Origin: Ciborinia camelliae
Lineage: Eukaryota; Ascomycota; Leotiomycetes; Helotiales; Sclerotiniaceae
Length of the DNA: 64,000 bases
Reading direction: 5' to 3'
Assembly (NCBI GenBank): GCA_025890175.1
Contig: JANPYM010000017.1
Span: forward strand, 170,659-234,658
In this document: positions 1 to 12,025 of the stretch, piece by piece
Position numbering within the stretch: position 1 is the stretch's first letter
Layout: each line of letters begins with the position of its first letter
Position numbers and translations under genes: made by a program
The notes under the pieces: model-generated
Told to the model about the DNA's origin: nothing
Database searches by the model: none
What the model saw: only the letters and a program-made list of their open reading frames with translations

Positions 1-695
1 ACTATACGCACCGTACGAATCTATTAAGTATGGGAATCTATTAACTGTATTAGTTGCGTACTTTCTTACTTATTATATATTTTTCTACTATTCCTACAAG
101 CAATCCAACCCTATGCTTTCCACATACTCTAGTTAGAGTCATACTCTTAACATATTTATGTTTTATAAGATTTTAAATAACTCTAGTTATACATATTAGA
201 AAATAGACTTGTTTCGAAGATAAAAGATATAAATTAAACATATAAAAAAAAGCTATTGATAAGTCATTTTCTAAGCTAATTCTATACCAATATTTTAAGC
301 TAGTACTTATATAACTTGAAAAAGCCACCCCTGCTACTATGTCACGTTAACATATCGATTGGAATTGGCCCTAAATTCTAAAAGCAACATTAATAAAGAA
401 ACGTCTGTATTATTAATAGAGGTGTACGGAAACTACTATAAGATATCTATATAATGTTCATACAATATGTTTGGAATAATTATATAACATAGTACAGGAA
501 GCACATCCGGCTGCTGGATCGGTACGCATATATACGCACGATCCACAGCAGAGCATAGTTGAGAAAACCAGTCCAAATACAATACGATATAATATAGTAC
601 GATTACGTCTTTACCACCCATGGTGATACCAACAGTATGAAAAATAACCGACGTTAAATATTAAAGCTCTTTGAGCTGTACCCCGAATAACAACC
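1..695. other. AT-rich intergenic sequence
   Basis: No convincing coding region was found. The stretch is strongly AT-rich with many short poly-A/T and TA runs. Near 621-639 the bases TGATACCAACAG resemble the right end of the solo LTR at 15193-15405, but no matching left end or target duplication was found. Confidence 0.5.
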
Positions 696-1249
696 CTATG
701 GCGAAGATTTCCCCATTTGCTCGGCCATCCATCGGTCCATCTCAAACTCGTGACGATCACCTAAGCCCGTAAAGTCTGATGTAATTATTAAGTTTCGGTG
801 ATCTATGAAGGGTGTGGATAGAAGTTGACTGACCAGACTCAACAATATTGCAGCTTGGATTCTCATTATCATGTTCCCCGACAAGAACACACTTCGGCTT
901 CTCGACAACATTTCGGCGCTCGGTTATCTGCCAGTTGATCTTTGTGTTCTTAATCTCCGTGACATGATAGGTGCCATGAACATCTTTTGAAGAAGGTGCT
1001 GAATGCTCAAGGCACCAGTTGAAGTGTCCCTTGACGAAACATTGCTTTGTACACTTGGCTTTTTCGCAGTTCTTATAAGGGCTATGTATATGTGTGTAAG
1101 TTATGCAAATTGACTTTGCTTGACAAAACGAACCATTCAAAATTTTCTCCGGACGATTTAATATCATCTAGGACGTTTTCAGTTTCTTCTCTCTTCTCCT
1201 GGGCTTCCTCAATCATCTGGTCCTTCACGTCACGCATTAGACGAGTCAT
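696..1249 (-). CDS. Small cysteine-rich hypothetical protein, three exons
   Basis: I do not recognise this family. The model joins 1249-1134, 1081-834 and 775-696 on the minus strand and gives 147 residues. Introns of 52 and 58 nt have GT..AG ends and the frame closes across both. The ATG at 1249 is chosen because an in-frame stop lies just upstream. The first exon is a charged, probably helical segment of about 38 residues rich in Glu, Lys and Asp. The second exon opens with a compact Cys/His cluster of pattern C-x4-C-x4-C-x3-C-x8-C-x2-H, which suggests metal binding. There is no signal peptide or membrane segment. A longer 5' part reached through another intron is possible. Confidence 0.6.
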
Positions 1250-2672
1250 GTGCCTTGTTGGAGGGCAAATTCAGGGTATGATTGTGGGAGTTCAGCAGAT
1301 ATGGCTGAAGCAGGGAATGATGGGGATGGAATCAGCAAGATTATATTGTATAAGGAAGCAGAATGCTATGTAGAGGAGAGACATCTTTATTGCAAAAATA
1401 TATATATAGTGAATCTAAAATAAAGTTATATATAAATTCGATTTCAAACTGATTCTATAATCCAATACTTCAATGATTTAATAAAACCGTGTTTGTTATT
1501 ATTTTGAATATGTAACACGCCTCACGTCATCATATGGGAATAGCTTCATGCATCACCAATTAGATAAAAGAACTAAGATGAAGAGATCTTCAAGAGATTA
1601 CCACCTTAAAGAAGGGGTGATCACATACCCAACAACATGACATTCACTAGGTAGGTATGAGCAAACATCGCTAAAATCTATTCAACTTATTGATTTTCAT
1701 CGATTATTTCCCGGATCTAATTTCTTCTTAGGTAGGCATTGAAATGTATTACTATTGTTGTATTATTGTGCATACTATGTACAGTAATATTATGGGATCA
1801 TATGCTACGGTGAATGTATACCATTCATGTGTTCTTATAACAACTTATCATTCTATTGCATCCGACATAATGTTTAGGGTGTCAAATTCCTTACAATCCA
1901 ACCTTACCGGCAAAACCCCCTCACTTCCTTCGGCAACAAGAACATCATTGATATGTCTCAATACATTGATTCTCAAGCCTGAGAATGTATTCCTACCATT
2001 CCTTTTCCATCTGCCATCAAGTTTGAGCATCAAACCCCGAATTCAGCAGTCTTTAATTCCAAATTCATATATAAAGACAGACAATAAATATTATAAAAAG
2101 TCCCCTAACCACTTTCGGGCCATCCCGCTTTTCAAGCCACCTTTACCATCAAGAACTGTGATTTTTAGATACCAATTTATAAATAAAATGAATCACAGAA
2201 TTTTAGTGACTTTCTATAAGATATTTTTCGATATCTTGGGCTATATATTATAAATCAAGTCCCTTGATATAAAAGTAAATACTTTGATCTTAAACTTACG
2301 TATCCATTCACACACCGGGTTCTTTAATTCTTAACATCAATACTTGTATGATTCTGTAATTCCTTATAGTCACACCCATTATATATGATATAGTTTTATT
2401 TCTTCAAGCCCAAAACCTTTCTCCTCAAGCTTTCATTTCGGCAAGAGAGCGAGCCTGGATGGAAATATTCCATGCGAACTAAATTCAAAGATTCAATCTC
2501 TACAATCGAAAGTTATTGCGAAGTCGTTTTCAATAGCGGCCCGAGTCTGTGTGAACTTTTCGAAACTCACCACCGAATTCCCAGGCTCATTTTGGAAGAT
2601 AGATCGTAGTATGAGTGTCACGTTCTTGGGGATATTTGTTGTTCAGTTAAGATCAAGCACGTCGATTTCCGG
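1250..2672. other. Intergenic, AT-rich, possible gene remnants
   Basis: No gene could be supported. A minus-strand open segment at 1848-2033 has moderately protein-like composition but lacks a start context and partner exons. It could be an exon remnant. Confidence 0.4.
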
Positions 2673-3179
2673 CTAATTATCGACGACGAAGCTACGGTGT
2701 CCGCCGTTATCCGAAGCTATAACTATATCGCCTGACTTGTATAATTTGAGAAGATGCATTGCCAAAATCACCCCTTCAGCCAATGTAGCTCGCACTTCCG
2801 TATACTCAGCCGCGCAACTCATGTCGATATATTGAAATAGAGATTCCCTGAGTGCCACCAAATATCCCTCAACCTCCAGCGTTTCATGACGTATATTGTC
2901 CATGTAATGATAAAAGAATAGGTATGGCGAGGAAAAGTTCCTATCTATATTAGTAGCGTTATGAATATTTTCAGATCTGTCTACGATATCTCGGAGTGTA
3001 ACGAAAAAAACATCTAAAATGGTGAAGAGAGATTTATCGTAGGGAATCGCTTTCGAACCATCGTTTTGGAACTGAAAATAGGCAACTAATATCATCTCTC
3101 TCACAGCGAAAGGGACTTTTAACCGAAGAACGCAATGTAAAGTAGACTTCAGGACAACAACGCGCGCAATTGTAGTCAT
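2673..3179 (-). CDS. Hypothetical protein (single-exon model)
   Basis: An uninterrupted frame from the ATG at 3179 to the stop at 2673 encodes about 168 residues. I cannot assign it to a family. The composition is protein-like: mixed hydrophobic and charged residues with plausible amphipathic helices in the second half, in a region that is otherwise very AT-rich. No signal peptide is seen. It resembles in style the helical N-terminal regions of large fungal multidomain proteins, so it may be a surviving fragment of a longer gene. No kinase, HET or NACHT motif follows downstream. Confidence 0.45.
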   Translation of the reverse strand: MTTIARVVVLKSTLHCVLRLKVPFAVREMILVAYFQFQNDGSKAIPYDKSLFTILDVFFVTLRDIVDRSENIHNATNIDRNFSSPYLFFYHYMDNIRHETLEVEGYLVALRESLFQYIDMSCAAEYTEVRATLAEGVILAMHLLKLYKSGDIVIASDNGGHRSFVVDN

Positions 3180-3379
3180 TATACACAACGGTAAGTGAGA
3201 AACTCAAGCTCGCCAAACGTTCAAAATACGTGGGCGTGAGCTATTCGGGTCGGAAAAGCTAGGTAGGGAAGGAGGAGGACAAAGGGGGTAGGGAGAGGAT
3301 AGAAAGTGTAGGGCTTAAAGCTTTTTTGATATTTCATTTTTGATCAGAATCGGTTTTATATTTAAAAATTCAATTATAC

Positions 3380-3401
3380 TGACGCCCCCCCCGGGGCGTC
3401 A
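3380..3401. repeat. Perfect GC-rich palindrome
   Basis: TGACGCCCC is followed four bases later by GGGGCGTCA, giving a 9-bp perfect stem with a CCCC loop. It stands out in the AT-rich surroundings. Such GC-rich inverted repeats occur at edges of some fungal retroelement LTRs, but no element ends could be defined here. Confidence 0.7.
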
Positions 3402-3730
3402 TTTTATCACTTACTCACAACAGAGTCCCCGGGACATTTTCTTGTCCTAGTAGGTGATCAAGCTTGGTATCACCAGCGTAAACTGAGGCTGGTCAAAGAA
3501 GTGCAAGCTGACTTCAGTCGGTATTGGGGCTAGTTTGAAGCGCAATCCCCCAAGCATTAAACACGATGAATATACCGCTTAGTATACCCCATACCACCCA
3601 CACATACACAAATCCTGCAAACAAAAACACCCCAGCCTCCCTCCATCCCTTCCTCCCTCCCCAAGAAAACCAAACCCCCCCCAAAAAAAAAACATACAAC
3701 AGTAATGATTCGCTGGTGGTCACCCACCCA

Positions 3731-3777
3731 ACCACTAATCCACCACTAATCCACCACTAATCCACCACTAATCCACC
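3731..3777. repeat. 11-bp tandem repeat, about four copies
   Basis: The unit ACCACTAATCC is repeated perfectly about four times. It is a simple minisatellite with no coding potential. Confidence 0.85.
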
Positions 3778-5004
3778 GATCTGAGGCTTCCAATTGTATA
3801 TAACAAAACAAACGAAATGCCCAATTCTCCTCAGTCTATGGTCGTATGTATTCGTTATTGTATTTTAAATCTATATATACTGGTTGCGAAAAATCCAACT
3901 TATCGATGAAAGGGGTAAGGTAAGGTAAGGTAAGCGAGAGATTTCTGTTTTTGAGCGTTAAAAATATTAATTGTATATACCTAAAATGACTAGTAATACG
4001 GTAGGAAGGAAGTACAGGGTAAAATTATAGTAGATTGATTTAATTAAGGAGTATATATTTGGTAACAGCCCAGCTACCTTTATATGTTACTTTTTTATAT
4101 TTTATACGGTATAGCTTATTATGTGATCTTTGATTATATGACCGAAAACCATGTGACCTGATTCCTTAATAATATTGAATATTGAAAATTGAATATTGAA
4201 AATAATGAACTATATATCGCATTTATCTTTACATTTACATTTACATTTACAATTACATTTATAATTACAATTACAATTACAATTATATTTATAATTACCC
4301 AATTACATAAATAAAAAAAATAAAAAAAATAACAAGTAAAAAAATGATATCATTCATTTAATTTTGAAAATTATTATACCCAAGGAAGGTATCTCAAAGT
4401 ATCTCAAGGTATCTATCTAAAGACACCTATCAAAAGGTATCTAGATATAACCAACCAACTCAAATACCTGTCTGCCACCCATTCATTTCCCAGATTCCTA
4501 GATTCCCAGATTCACCACCGAGAATCCATCCATCCCATAAAATCCACCCCATAAAATCCACCCCTCCTATTCATCCATCCAACCATCCAACCAACCATTT
4601 ACCCATTCAATCCACCAATTCATAAACATCCGCGACCTTGAATTTCCCTTCCCCAATTTCCCTTCCCCGGTACACCCCACCCCTAATATAATACACCTCG
4701 CTCCCCGAGCCGACTATCTCTCGTATCGTACAAGTTTTCCCAGATTCATCTTCATCTTCATCTTCATCTTTATCTCTTTCTCTTTCTCTTTCACTTTCAC
4801 TTTCCCGAATAATATATCTTGATAAAGAACGTAGATAGATATCAAACACCTATCATATAACCCCAAATAACCCCCAAGAAACACCTCCATGGTATGTATT
4901 TCATTGCGAGATTAATAGCTCCTAATTCGCCCTCAAATTTACAATCAAATCCTTATTATACGCCGGCCCGAAATTTCGCAAGATACTCATATGTAAAAGC
5001 CCTT

Positions 5005-7470
5005 TCATCTATAACCCCCTCGTGGTACCGAGCCTTGTCTTGGATGGCCCTGATATTGTTGGGGTCTCCCACCAGTACTAAAGCCTCCAACTTCCGTAGC
5101 CGCTCTTCTAGGAGATTGTATTGGTCCCATTTCCTCATCTCCATAATCTTCATTTCTGTTACCATTTGATTGCATTTGGGCAGGCCCAGTACTTGCCGCC
5201 CTAGGTATAGGTTCCGTAAAGTTTCGTTGAACTTGAGGTCGACTCACGGTATTAGTACCAAAATCAAAACCATGACCATTTTCTTGCCCAACTCCAACTG
5301 AAGAAGTCATAGTTGTTAATGAACTCGGATTAAATGCCTGGTATCCACCAGGATTTGCGGGTGGTGGATTTCTGGTATTTTGACCATACCCTTGACTCAT
5401 ATTTGATGGAGCTGGAGAAGAACGACCGGAATTTTGGAGGGCTGGATCAAACGGTGTTTGTCGACCGAAATTGGGTCCAGGAGCTGGCGATGACCGGACT
5501 TGTTCATTTTCATTGGATGGTAGTCTTGGCCCACCAAACTCAGATCTAGGTGCTGGTGATGAGCGGCCTTGTTCATTATAATTGAACGGTGCTCTTAATC
5601 CACCAAATTCAGATCCGGGTGCTGGTGATGAGCGGCCTTGTTCATTGAGATCGAATGGTAGTCTTGGCTCGGGAAACTCAGGTCCAGGTGCTGGTGATGA
5701 ACGGCTTTGTTCATTATGATTGAATGGTAGTCTTGGCCCACCGAATTCTGATCCCGGAGCCGGTGATGACCGTCCTTGATTTTGAAGAGATGGGTTAAAA
5801 GGTGTCTGTCTACCATATTCTGATCCATATTCCGGTACTGGAGACATCATACGGTTTTGAGGATTTTGCATAGCGGGATCAAATGGTGTACGTCTTCCTA
5901 TCGATGGAGCTGGACCAGGACCCATTGGTGTTTGAGATCGGGGAATTGGTCGTCCATAAGAATCCATTGTATTTTGTCTTTGTGGTCCAGGGAATCCTGG
6001 AGTATTTCTTCCATCGGTATAAGAAAATGGACTTGCTGTAAGCCCACGGTCACCCATTGCAGATGGCATTCTTGGTGGACCACGTTGCCATTGACTAGCT
6101 TGAGATCCTGCAGTATTCGGTCTTTGTGGACCAGGGAATGACATATCAGTATCGAGTGGTGGCAGAGTCGGTATTCTTCCCATATCGCTTGCATTATTTA
6201 CAAGCGGAGCATTCGAAGCATAACTTGATCCTGTAATAGATCTCACAGAAGGTAATGGCCGTTTTTGATCCAATTTTTCAAGTTCGAAGCTGGCGGTTTG
6301 TGGAATATTATTACTTGGTGTGCCTGGTCGAGATGTATATTGTGGTAGTGTTGCCATGGTATCTACCCTATTGAGCATAGGCATATCCGAAGGTTTATCG
6401 CCACCTTTCGAGTCGAGAAGTGCTGGAATAGTAGCTTGCCGTCCACTAACTTTCTCCCCATTCTTCACTGCTTTTTGAACTGCCTTCGTTCTTTTCCTTT
6501 CTTCTTCTTCGATAGCTTTCGTAACCTTGGCACTAACGATCTTTGTCAAACGACCATTGATCTTTCGCTCACAATACCCTGTAAGTCCACCATCACGGGT
6601 TGGGATATAGTGCCACAAGAACAGTAGGTAGAACAAGATGGCGAGTATAAGACTCAATGCGGAGAATACCCAAATGATCAATGTGAAGATCATACCAGAC
6701 AAGATAACTGCTTGTTGTTGTGATTGCTCTGCAAGAATTCCAACATTCTTAAAGAATGTTAACAGAGCATCTCCTACGCCATTAGCCTTAGTTGGGTCGA
6801 GTTTAGCTTGAAAGACCGAGTATAAAGTTACAGCGTTGATGACTTGACGAGGTCCTTGACAAAAAACGACTCGAATCCAAGCTAGAGATGTTAGTGATGA
6901 AAAATTAGTGAGGTCTTATGCGACGTACATTGGAAAGCGAAATATGTAAACAATGCCACATATTCAGTCCCTTTCTTAGATTTGGTCAACTCCGCAAAAA
7001 CCAAAAATCTTCTCCATCCTCGACCCTTCTCCCCCATTCTAATACTTTGTAGTCGGACCGCAAGATTGTCCAAATAACTTTCCGCAACCGCTCCTCGTCG
7101 CATCACTTTCCATGCTCGTAAATGTTCGAATCCAAGATTAATCCAAGAGGCAATGATGCATCCAGAGAAGATCCATTTCGAAACACTGAGAGGAATTTTG
7201 GGTTGAATCTCACCAGACCAACGATTGAAAGCGAGGAGGTTGACGGCAGTGAAAGTATCCACACCATAGACGGCGGTAGATATACCCAAATTGATCCAGA
7301 GATATGCATATGCGAAAGGAGTAAGACAAGATGTCGATTTAAAATCGTTAAGACTCTGTAAAATAATTAGTTACTTCCCATTTTCGACATCAATCCAACC
7401 TTACGATAAAGTCCCACTTCTGCTCAGGGCGTAAATCGGCCACCTTCACACGTCTTGAACCGCAATCCAT
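5005..7470 (-). CDS. KCH1: Kch1-family fungal potassium transport protein
   Basis: Exons 7470-7405, 7355-6929 and 6881-5005 (introns 49 and 47 nt) encode about 789 residues. The N-terminus carries the family hallmark DLRPEQKWDFI followed by a DFKSTSC segment. Exons 2 and 3 hold several hydrophobic membrane spans, the conserved QGPRQVINAVTLYSV stretch, and the motif YIPTRDGGLTGYCERKIN after the last span. In yeast, Kch1 and Prm6/Kch2 are plasma-membrane proteins needed for low-affinity K+ uptake linked to Ca2+ signalling. The C-terminal half, about 480 residues, is disordered and rich in Pro, Ser, Gly and Asn, with 23-residue tandem repeats (separate entry). Family members often have long variable tails. 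The assignment is strong; the exact tail end is less certain. Confidence 0.93.
5430..5775 (-). repeat. 69-bp in-frame tandem repeats in the KCH1 tail
   Basis: At least four in-frame copies of a 23-residue unit begin RSSPAPGSEF and end NEQ. A diverged half-unit precedes them and another follows. Because the unit is a multiple of three, copy number can vary without breaking the frame. Confidence 0.85.
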
Positions 7471-10400
7471 GGTTGATATAGTGATGGGTATATGTTTAAT
7501 TAAATTCGTTTGGCTCTGCCACGATGACAATTGATATAACGTCGAAGCACCTGGCTAGAAAAGAAGGGATCGTAATGGTTAGGGATTGTTGGATATTCCG
7601 CAAAGAGATTCTCTCTTTGATATACGGAACGTAGAGTTATATTGATGCACTTATCGTTCTCCGCCTGCGAAGTATCGAATTATGCTGGCTGAATGAGTGT
7701 GTTGTACAATTGATATGTCGAGTAGATGTTGATGTACCTGGTCGTATGAAATAAGGTAGGGAATATGAAAAGAGGTAAGACAACGATTAGTCTCGAGTGT
7801 TGGAGGTCGAATAAACGGGTACAGAGGTTAATGACAGTTGGATTGTGGATGTAAGTTTTCAGATCGACTGTTGCTTAAAACCGAGTAAGAACCACAATAG
7901 AAATGGGAAAGAATGTTGGTCTTCCTATTGTTGGATCATTGTTCGTTGACTGTGAGAAGATATTCACTATCAAGCCAGTTATTGGTATGGAAATCTTCTT
8001 GATTGAAGATCAAATTGCATCGGTTGGCTTGATCAACACAATAGAAAAGGTATTGTTGTTTCTTTTCGGGTGAGATGTCTTCCTGATTGTGTTACTCTGA
8101 AGCGCATGGGTTTGATCGTCCTCGTCCTCGTATGGGGTCGTGGTAAAGGGTCGCAAGTTGGCCGTTGGAATTGATTTCCTTTCCTCTTTTAATATTCAGT
8201 GGAAAAAATACATAAATGAAATTGCAGGTATGAATCGTGATGATACAACGAATGATAAAATTGCAATCAAAAACGAATGTTGAGTGAGTTGGGTATAACT
8301 TCGTTTCTCTCTCTCTCTATCTCTATCCAACGTTAAGATATCATTGATTGTGGGGAAGTCCAGCTATGTGTGTTTTTTTAATTGATATTCTTATAAGGAT
8401 TGTGAGTTCAGATATATTGAAACGAGTTTTTGATGGGACGAGGGGAGAAGGAAGACAAAAAGGAGAGACGACGGCGTATGGATTGTTTGAAGCTGGAGGC
8501 GTTTGAAGTTTGGGGTGAGAGAGAGAAAAGTGGGAAGTGAAGTGAGTGGAGTGGAGTGGAGTGAGTGGTGGGTGAAGTCACAAGTGAGACAAATTTAGGG
8601 TGAGTCGAGTCTGGCGAGTCTGGCCTGGTCTGTCTTATTTTTTGATGAGCTTGTACCTTTCTGTGGCTATCACTGGGTTGGGTGGCTGATGATGCGAAAA
8701 GAGAAAAAAGGTACAATGCAGGGACAATGCGCCAAGAAGGAGAGTGGAGAGACAGCGCGTTTGAAGTTGAACTTATTCGTTGTAGTCGTCTTGTAGATAG
8801 ATGACTGGTAAAGAGTGTGTGTGTGTCTATCTGGAAGGTTTTTGAAGAGGATTCAATCCAATCCAATCCAATCCAATCCAATATTAAGAATCAAGAGTTG
8901 CATTTCATATTTGATATGAAGCAATTCCAAAGTGTCCCTAGGTAGGTACTCCGTATTGACTGAAATAACCTTATCTCGTAATTTCTCTCTTCTCATTAGA
9001 TTATTGGATTATGGTTGGACTATGATTGGATTATGATTACTTCCTTTCACTTCCCTACCAAACTCAAGGGTTCTCCCTAACCAAAGATAGCAGATAGAGT
9101 AACATCGTGGGCAAAAGTGGAGTAGCGCACCATGATAAAAAGAGAGATAATTGCTCGATAAGGATAATGATATCCGCGTTAATCTGGGGGGATACGGAAT
9201 TATCATTGGTTTAAATGAGATCCGAATGATTTTCTCCCAGTGGACATCAGCGCTTATACCGAAACGGTGTAGCGGATCCTTGAAATCCATACATGCGAGA
9301 CCCCTGACCCTAACGGTATGGATCGGCAAGGTACCCGAGCCCGAGCCTGACGTTGGAACTTCTTACCAATCATTGGAAGGTTCCATCCATGGATTAACCA
9401 ATCCACTTTTTCTCTTCGATAGCATGAACCATATTGAGATCATTTCCCTTTTTTCTTGCTGCTGTCCTGACTCTAGTGCTTACCCGTGCCACCCAAACCT
9501 TATCCGGATCACATGTTTTCAAGAGGCATTAAATGCATTTCCATCCATCTCATCACGTGAATTCAATATTCACCTAAACCTGGTGGGTAATTCAAACTTT
9601 ATCGCTACTACTCTACTGCCGTCTCAATCACTGTCACCCAATACCCAAGATAATTCAATCCAACGAAAAACACATCAACCAATCACCAATCATAATTTAT
9701 TAGCGACGCTTCAAAAAAAACCTCACTTCTCTACATAACACCATCATCGCCTCAAAATAATTGGGTATGAACTTGCATTGACCTCAACGCACACACTCCG
9801 AAACAATGGGGAAACGAATCCATCCTCAAAGAATGATGGGGAAGACCTTTAAAAGTACCGAGATATCCAATAACGATGGATCAATTGAGGAAAGTATCTA
9901 CTAGTATGTCTATCGTATGCAAGATGAAGATCTCTCGAATGCTACGTACGGCCGTACGAATACCTTCGAGTAGAAACTTCCGAGCGCAATGAATGCTGGT
10001 GATGGGTGTTTCCCTCATGAATACCCGTGGACTTCGTAGAAGCAATTGATGAAACGACGAGATGCTAGCCTGACGGGAGGAGAGGAGAACATCTGCCGTG
10101 GAGACGGACTAGGTAGTCGGAATGAATATCAATGGGATTGATATTTTTCGGTACTGGATCAGACTTTTAATCGAGATATACCTAGATACAGTATTGAGAT
10201 TAACAAATGAGACGATAGAAATGATGAGCAGGTAGTTTAACCTCTTGATACCTAGGTACCTAGGTACCTACCAAAAGTTTGGATGTTCTAATATCACTAT
10301 TTCCATAACTTTAGCCGTACCGAAATCATTCCATTCTCTTCATTACATTTGAGTAGGCAGGCAAGAGTAGTAACCTTACTTATCGATATTTCTCAATGAG

Positions 10401-10719
10401 GTTGTACCAACTGCACTTTCCAAGGTTCTTTCCAATCGCAAATCTCATCGAATGAACAACGGCGTTCATCATTCATCGTTCATCAATTTCTTGGCGGCGA
10501 TCATCCGTTGGATTTCTAATGCTTCAACCTCATCAACCACAATACACATCATCATGGCCACATACATATAAAGCCACCAACCAGTTGACCGTCGAACTAC
10601 ATTTTCTGCCAAAGCGGTGAATCGATTTTTGGGAACTGAATCTCTACCTGTGAGCGTTTGAGGGGAGCTTTCAACTTTTACATATTGTAACTCTTTTTTT
10701 ATTCAAATCTAATCATTTT
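7471..10719. other. Long intergenic region upstream of KCH1
   Basis: About 3.2 kb without a supportable gene. The part next to KCH1 is likely its promoter and 5' UTR and includes CT-rich tracts around 8310-8330. A pentanucleotide run of AATCC lies at about 8860-8885 and GGAGT-type repeats at about 8540-8566. The open frame at 9151-9738 has no ATG near its start and reads as chance. A TACCTAGG repeat occurs near 10250-10272. Confidence 0.55.
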
Positions 10720-11735
10720 AGTATGGAATGTCCGATTGTCAATCTGGCCTATTCGATTTCATAAATTCGGAAATTTATTTTATCCCGCAACCTTCATTAT
10801 CAGCCCTGCTAAAGAATGTGTACTTCAACTCATCGATCCAGAGTCATTAGAGTATCTACCGTCTTCCATTGAAGGTTACGAAGAAAGAATGGTAGCTCGT
10901 GTCCACCAAAATTCTTCGTTCAAAACAATAAACCTGAGATGGAACATTCCTCGCATAACTAGAGGACCAACGAAATCCGTCTCAATACTGCTTACACAAA
11001 GTTAAAGATCGAGAAATCCATATCGGATGGCACCTGAAATCCGCAGGTGCGGATTCAGTTGCTTCATGTAGAGTCGAATTCCTCCTCCCTTTTCACATGA
11101 TGCATGCATGACTGGGGTCATGGAGACCAAGAAATGAAATTCGCTCGAGAACGATTGCATTTGATATGGAAAAATATGGTGCTGGAAATACATGTATCTC
11201 TGCATCGCAGCAGAAATGCCACCAAGATTGAGGAGGAGGTAGCAATAAATGTTTTCATTTACTCGCCGATGTTATTTTGGAAGCTATGCAGCGAGGAGTA
11301 AAAATCATCATCGAACCACAGACATTTGAAATGGTTTGGAATATTGCTAGGTCATGTCTAGACTCTAAATTTGAGGACTTGTCATCGCAGAGACTTGAGG
11401 ACAAAAGTCGAAGGCTACAAAAGTCGTGTAAGATGACATTCAAGATCACAATACTCTTCTCGAGAAATTGAATGCGGAAATTGATGGAAGAGGCCTACAA
11501 TCTCAAGAACGCAAGGTTTCCTTCAAGTCAATGTCCCTTGCGACGCAAGTGCGTCTTATGCTGGGCCTCATCTCAATAGGTACTGGATGCAGATGTCTCG
11601 TTTGAGTGGGATTGGAAGTATTCTTGGTTCTGATTACTTGTACTATACATTTCTCATGTGGGGAGATGATGATGATTTGCCCATCGATATCATGGCGGCT
11701 TCTCCAGATTTATATTGCCTTTGTTCCTGTTGCTA
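10720..11735 (+). pseudogene. Decayed gene, probably a membrane protein
   Basis: Short protein-like segments follow each other in different frames: 10736-11005, 11104-11301, 11277-11440, and then a segment from about 11431 that reads DDIQDHNTLLEKLNAEIDGR and ends in a hydrophobic stretch after a Leu/Ile-rich helix. The third and fourth segments look like one protein whose frame shifts near 11430. Stops and frame changes are too frequent for splicing alone, although one plausible intron (donor near 10650, acceptor near 10722) exists. The family was not recognised. A badly mis-spliced live gene is the alternative. Confidence 0.4.
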
Positions 11736-11817
11736 TCATTGTTAGATTTTTTGGTTGATTTTTTGGTTGATGTACTGATATAATGATTGGTAGAAACAGA
11801 CTATCATGATTGAATGA

Positions 11818-11857
11818 GTAAGGTAAGGTAAGGTAAGAATCAGTAGGGGGGGGGGGG
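11818..11857. repeat. GGTAA repeat and poly-G run
   Basis: Four GTAAG units (11818-11837) are followed by a run of about 13 G residues near 11844-11856. The same pentanucleotide occurs at 3914-3934. These are simple low-complexity sequences. Confidence 0.8.
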
Positions 11858-12025
11858 TAAAAGGATAAGGAGGGGGTTGAGAATGGGGATGCTACTCTTA
11901 TCACCAAGTGTCGCACTGAAGCTCCAATCAGAAACCATGCAGCGTCGCCTCCTTGTTCTCACCTTCAAACTCAAACTTCAAATACCATCACCATCAAGAT
12001 AACCAGTGCATCATCAAGATAATTA

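Larger units (their letters stand above)
3180..5004. other. Gene-free stretch with microsatellites and a GC palindrome
   Basis: No gene is supported. It holds the GC-rich palindrome at 3380-3401, an 11-bp tandem repeat at 3731-3777, a GGTAA run at 3914-3934, TTACAT-type repeats around 4230-4300 and a CT-rich block around 4745-4805. The ORF across 4607-4849 is explained by that CT repeat. Confidence 0.6.

Noticed and set aside
1848..2033. Minus-strand 61-codon frame with protein-like composition
   Set aside because: No convincing start, acceptor or second exon; too short to support alone.
4607..4849. Acidic/basic-repeat ORF on the minus strand
   Set aside because: Produced by a CT-rich microsatellite; repeated DE and RE residues reflect the DNA repeat.
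4956..5165. Protein-like alternative frame overlapping the KCH1 C-terminus
   Set aside because: It lies antiparallel in phase with the KCH1 tail, has no independent promoter room, and the KCH1 frame explains the DNA.
9151..9738. 195-codon plus-strand open frame
   Set aside because: It begins at a TTG, has no well-placed ATG, shows low-complexity composition, and has no neighbouring splice partners or recognisable domain.
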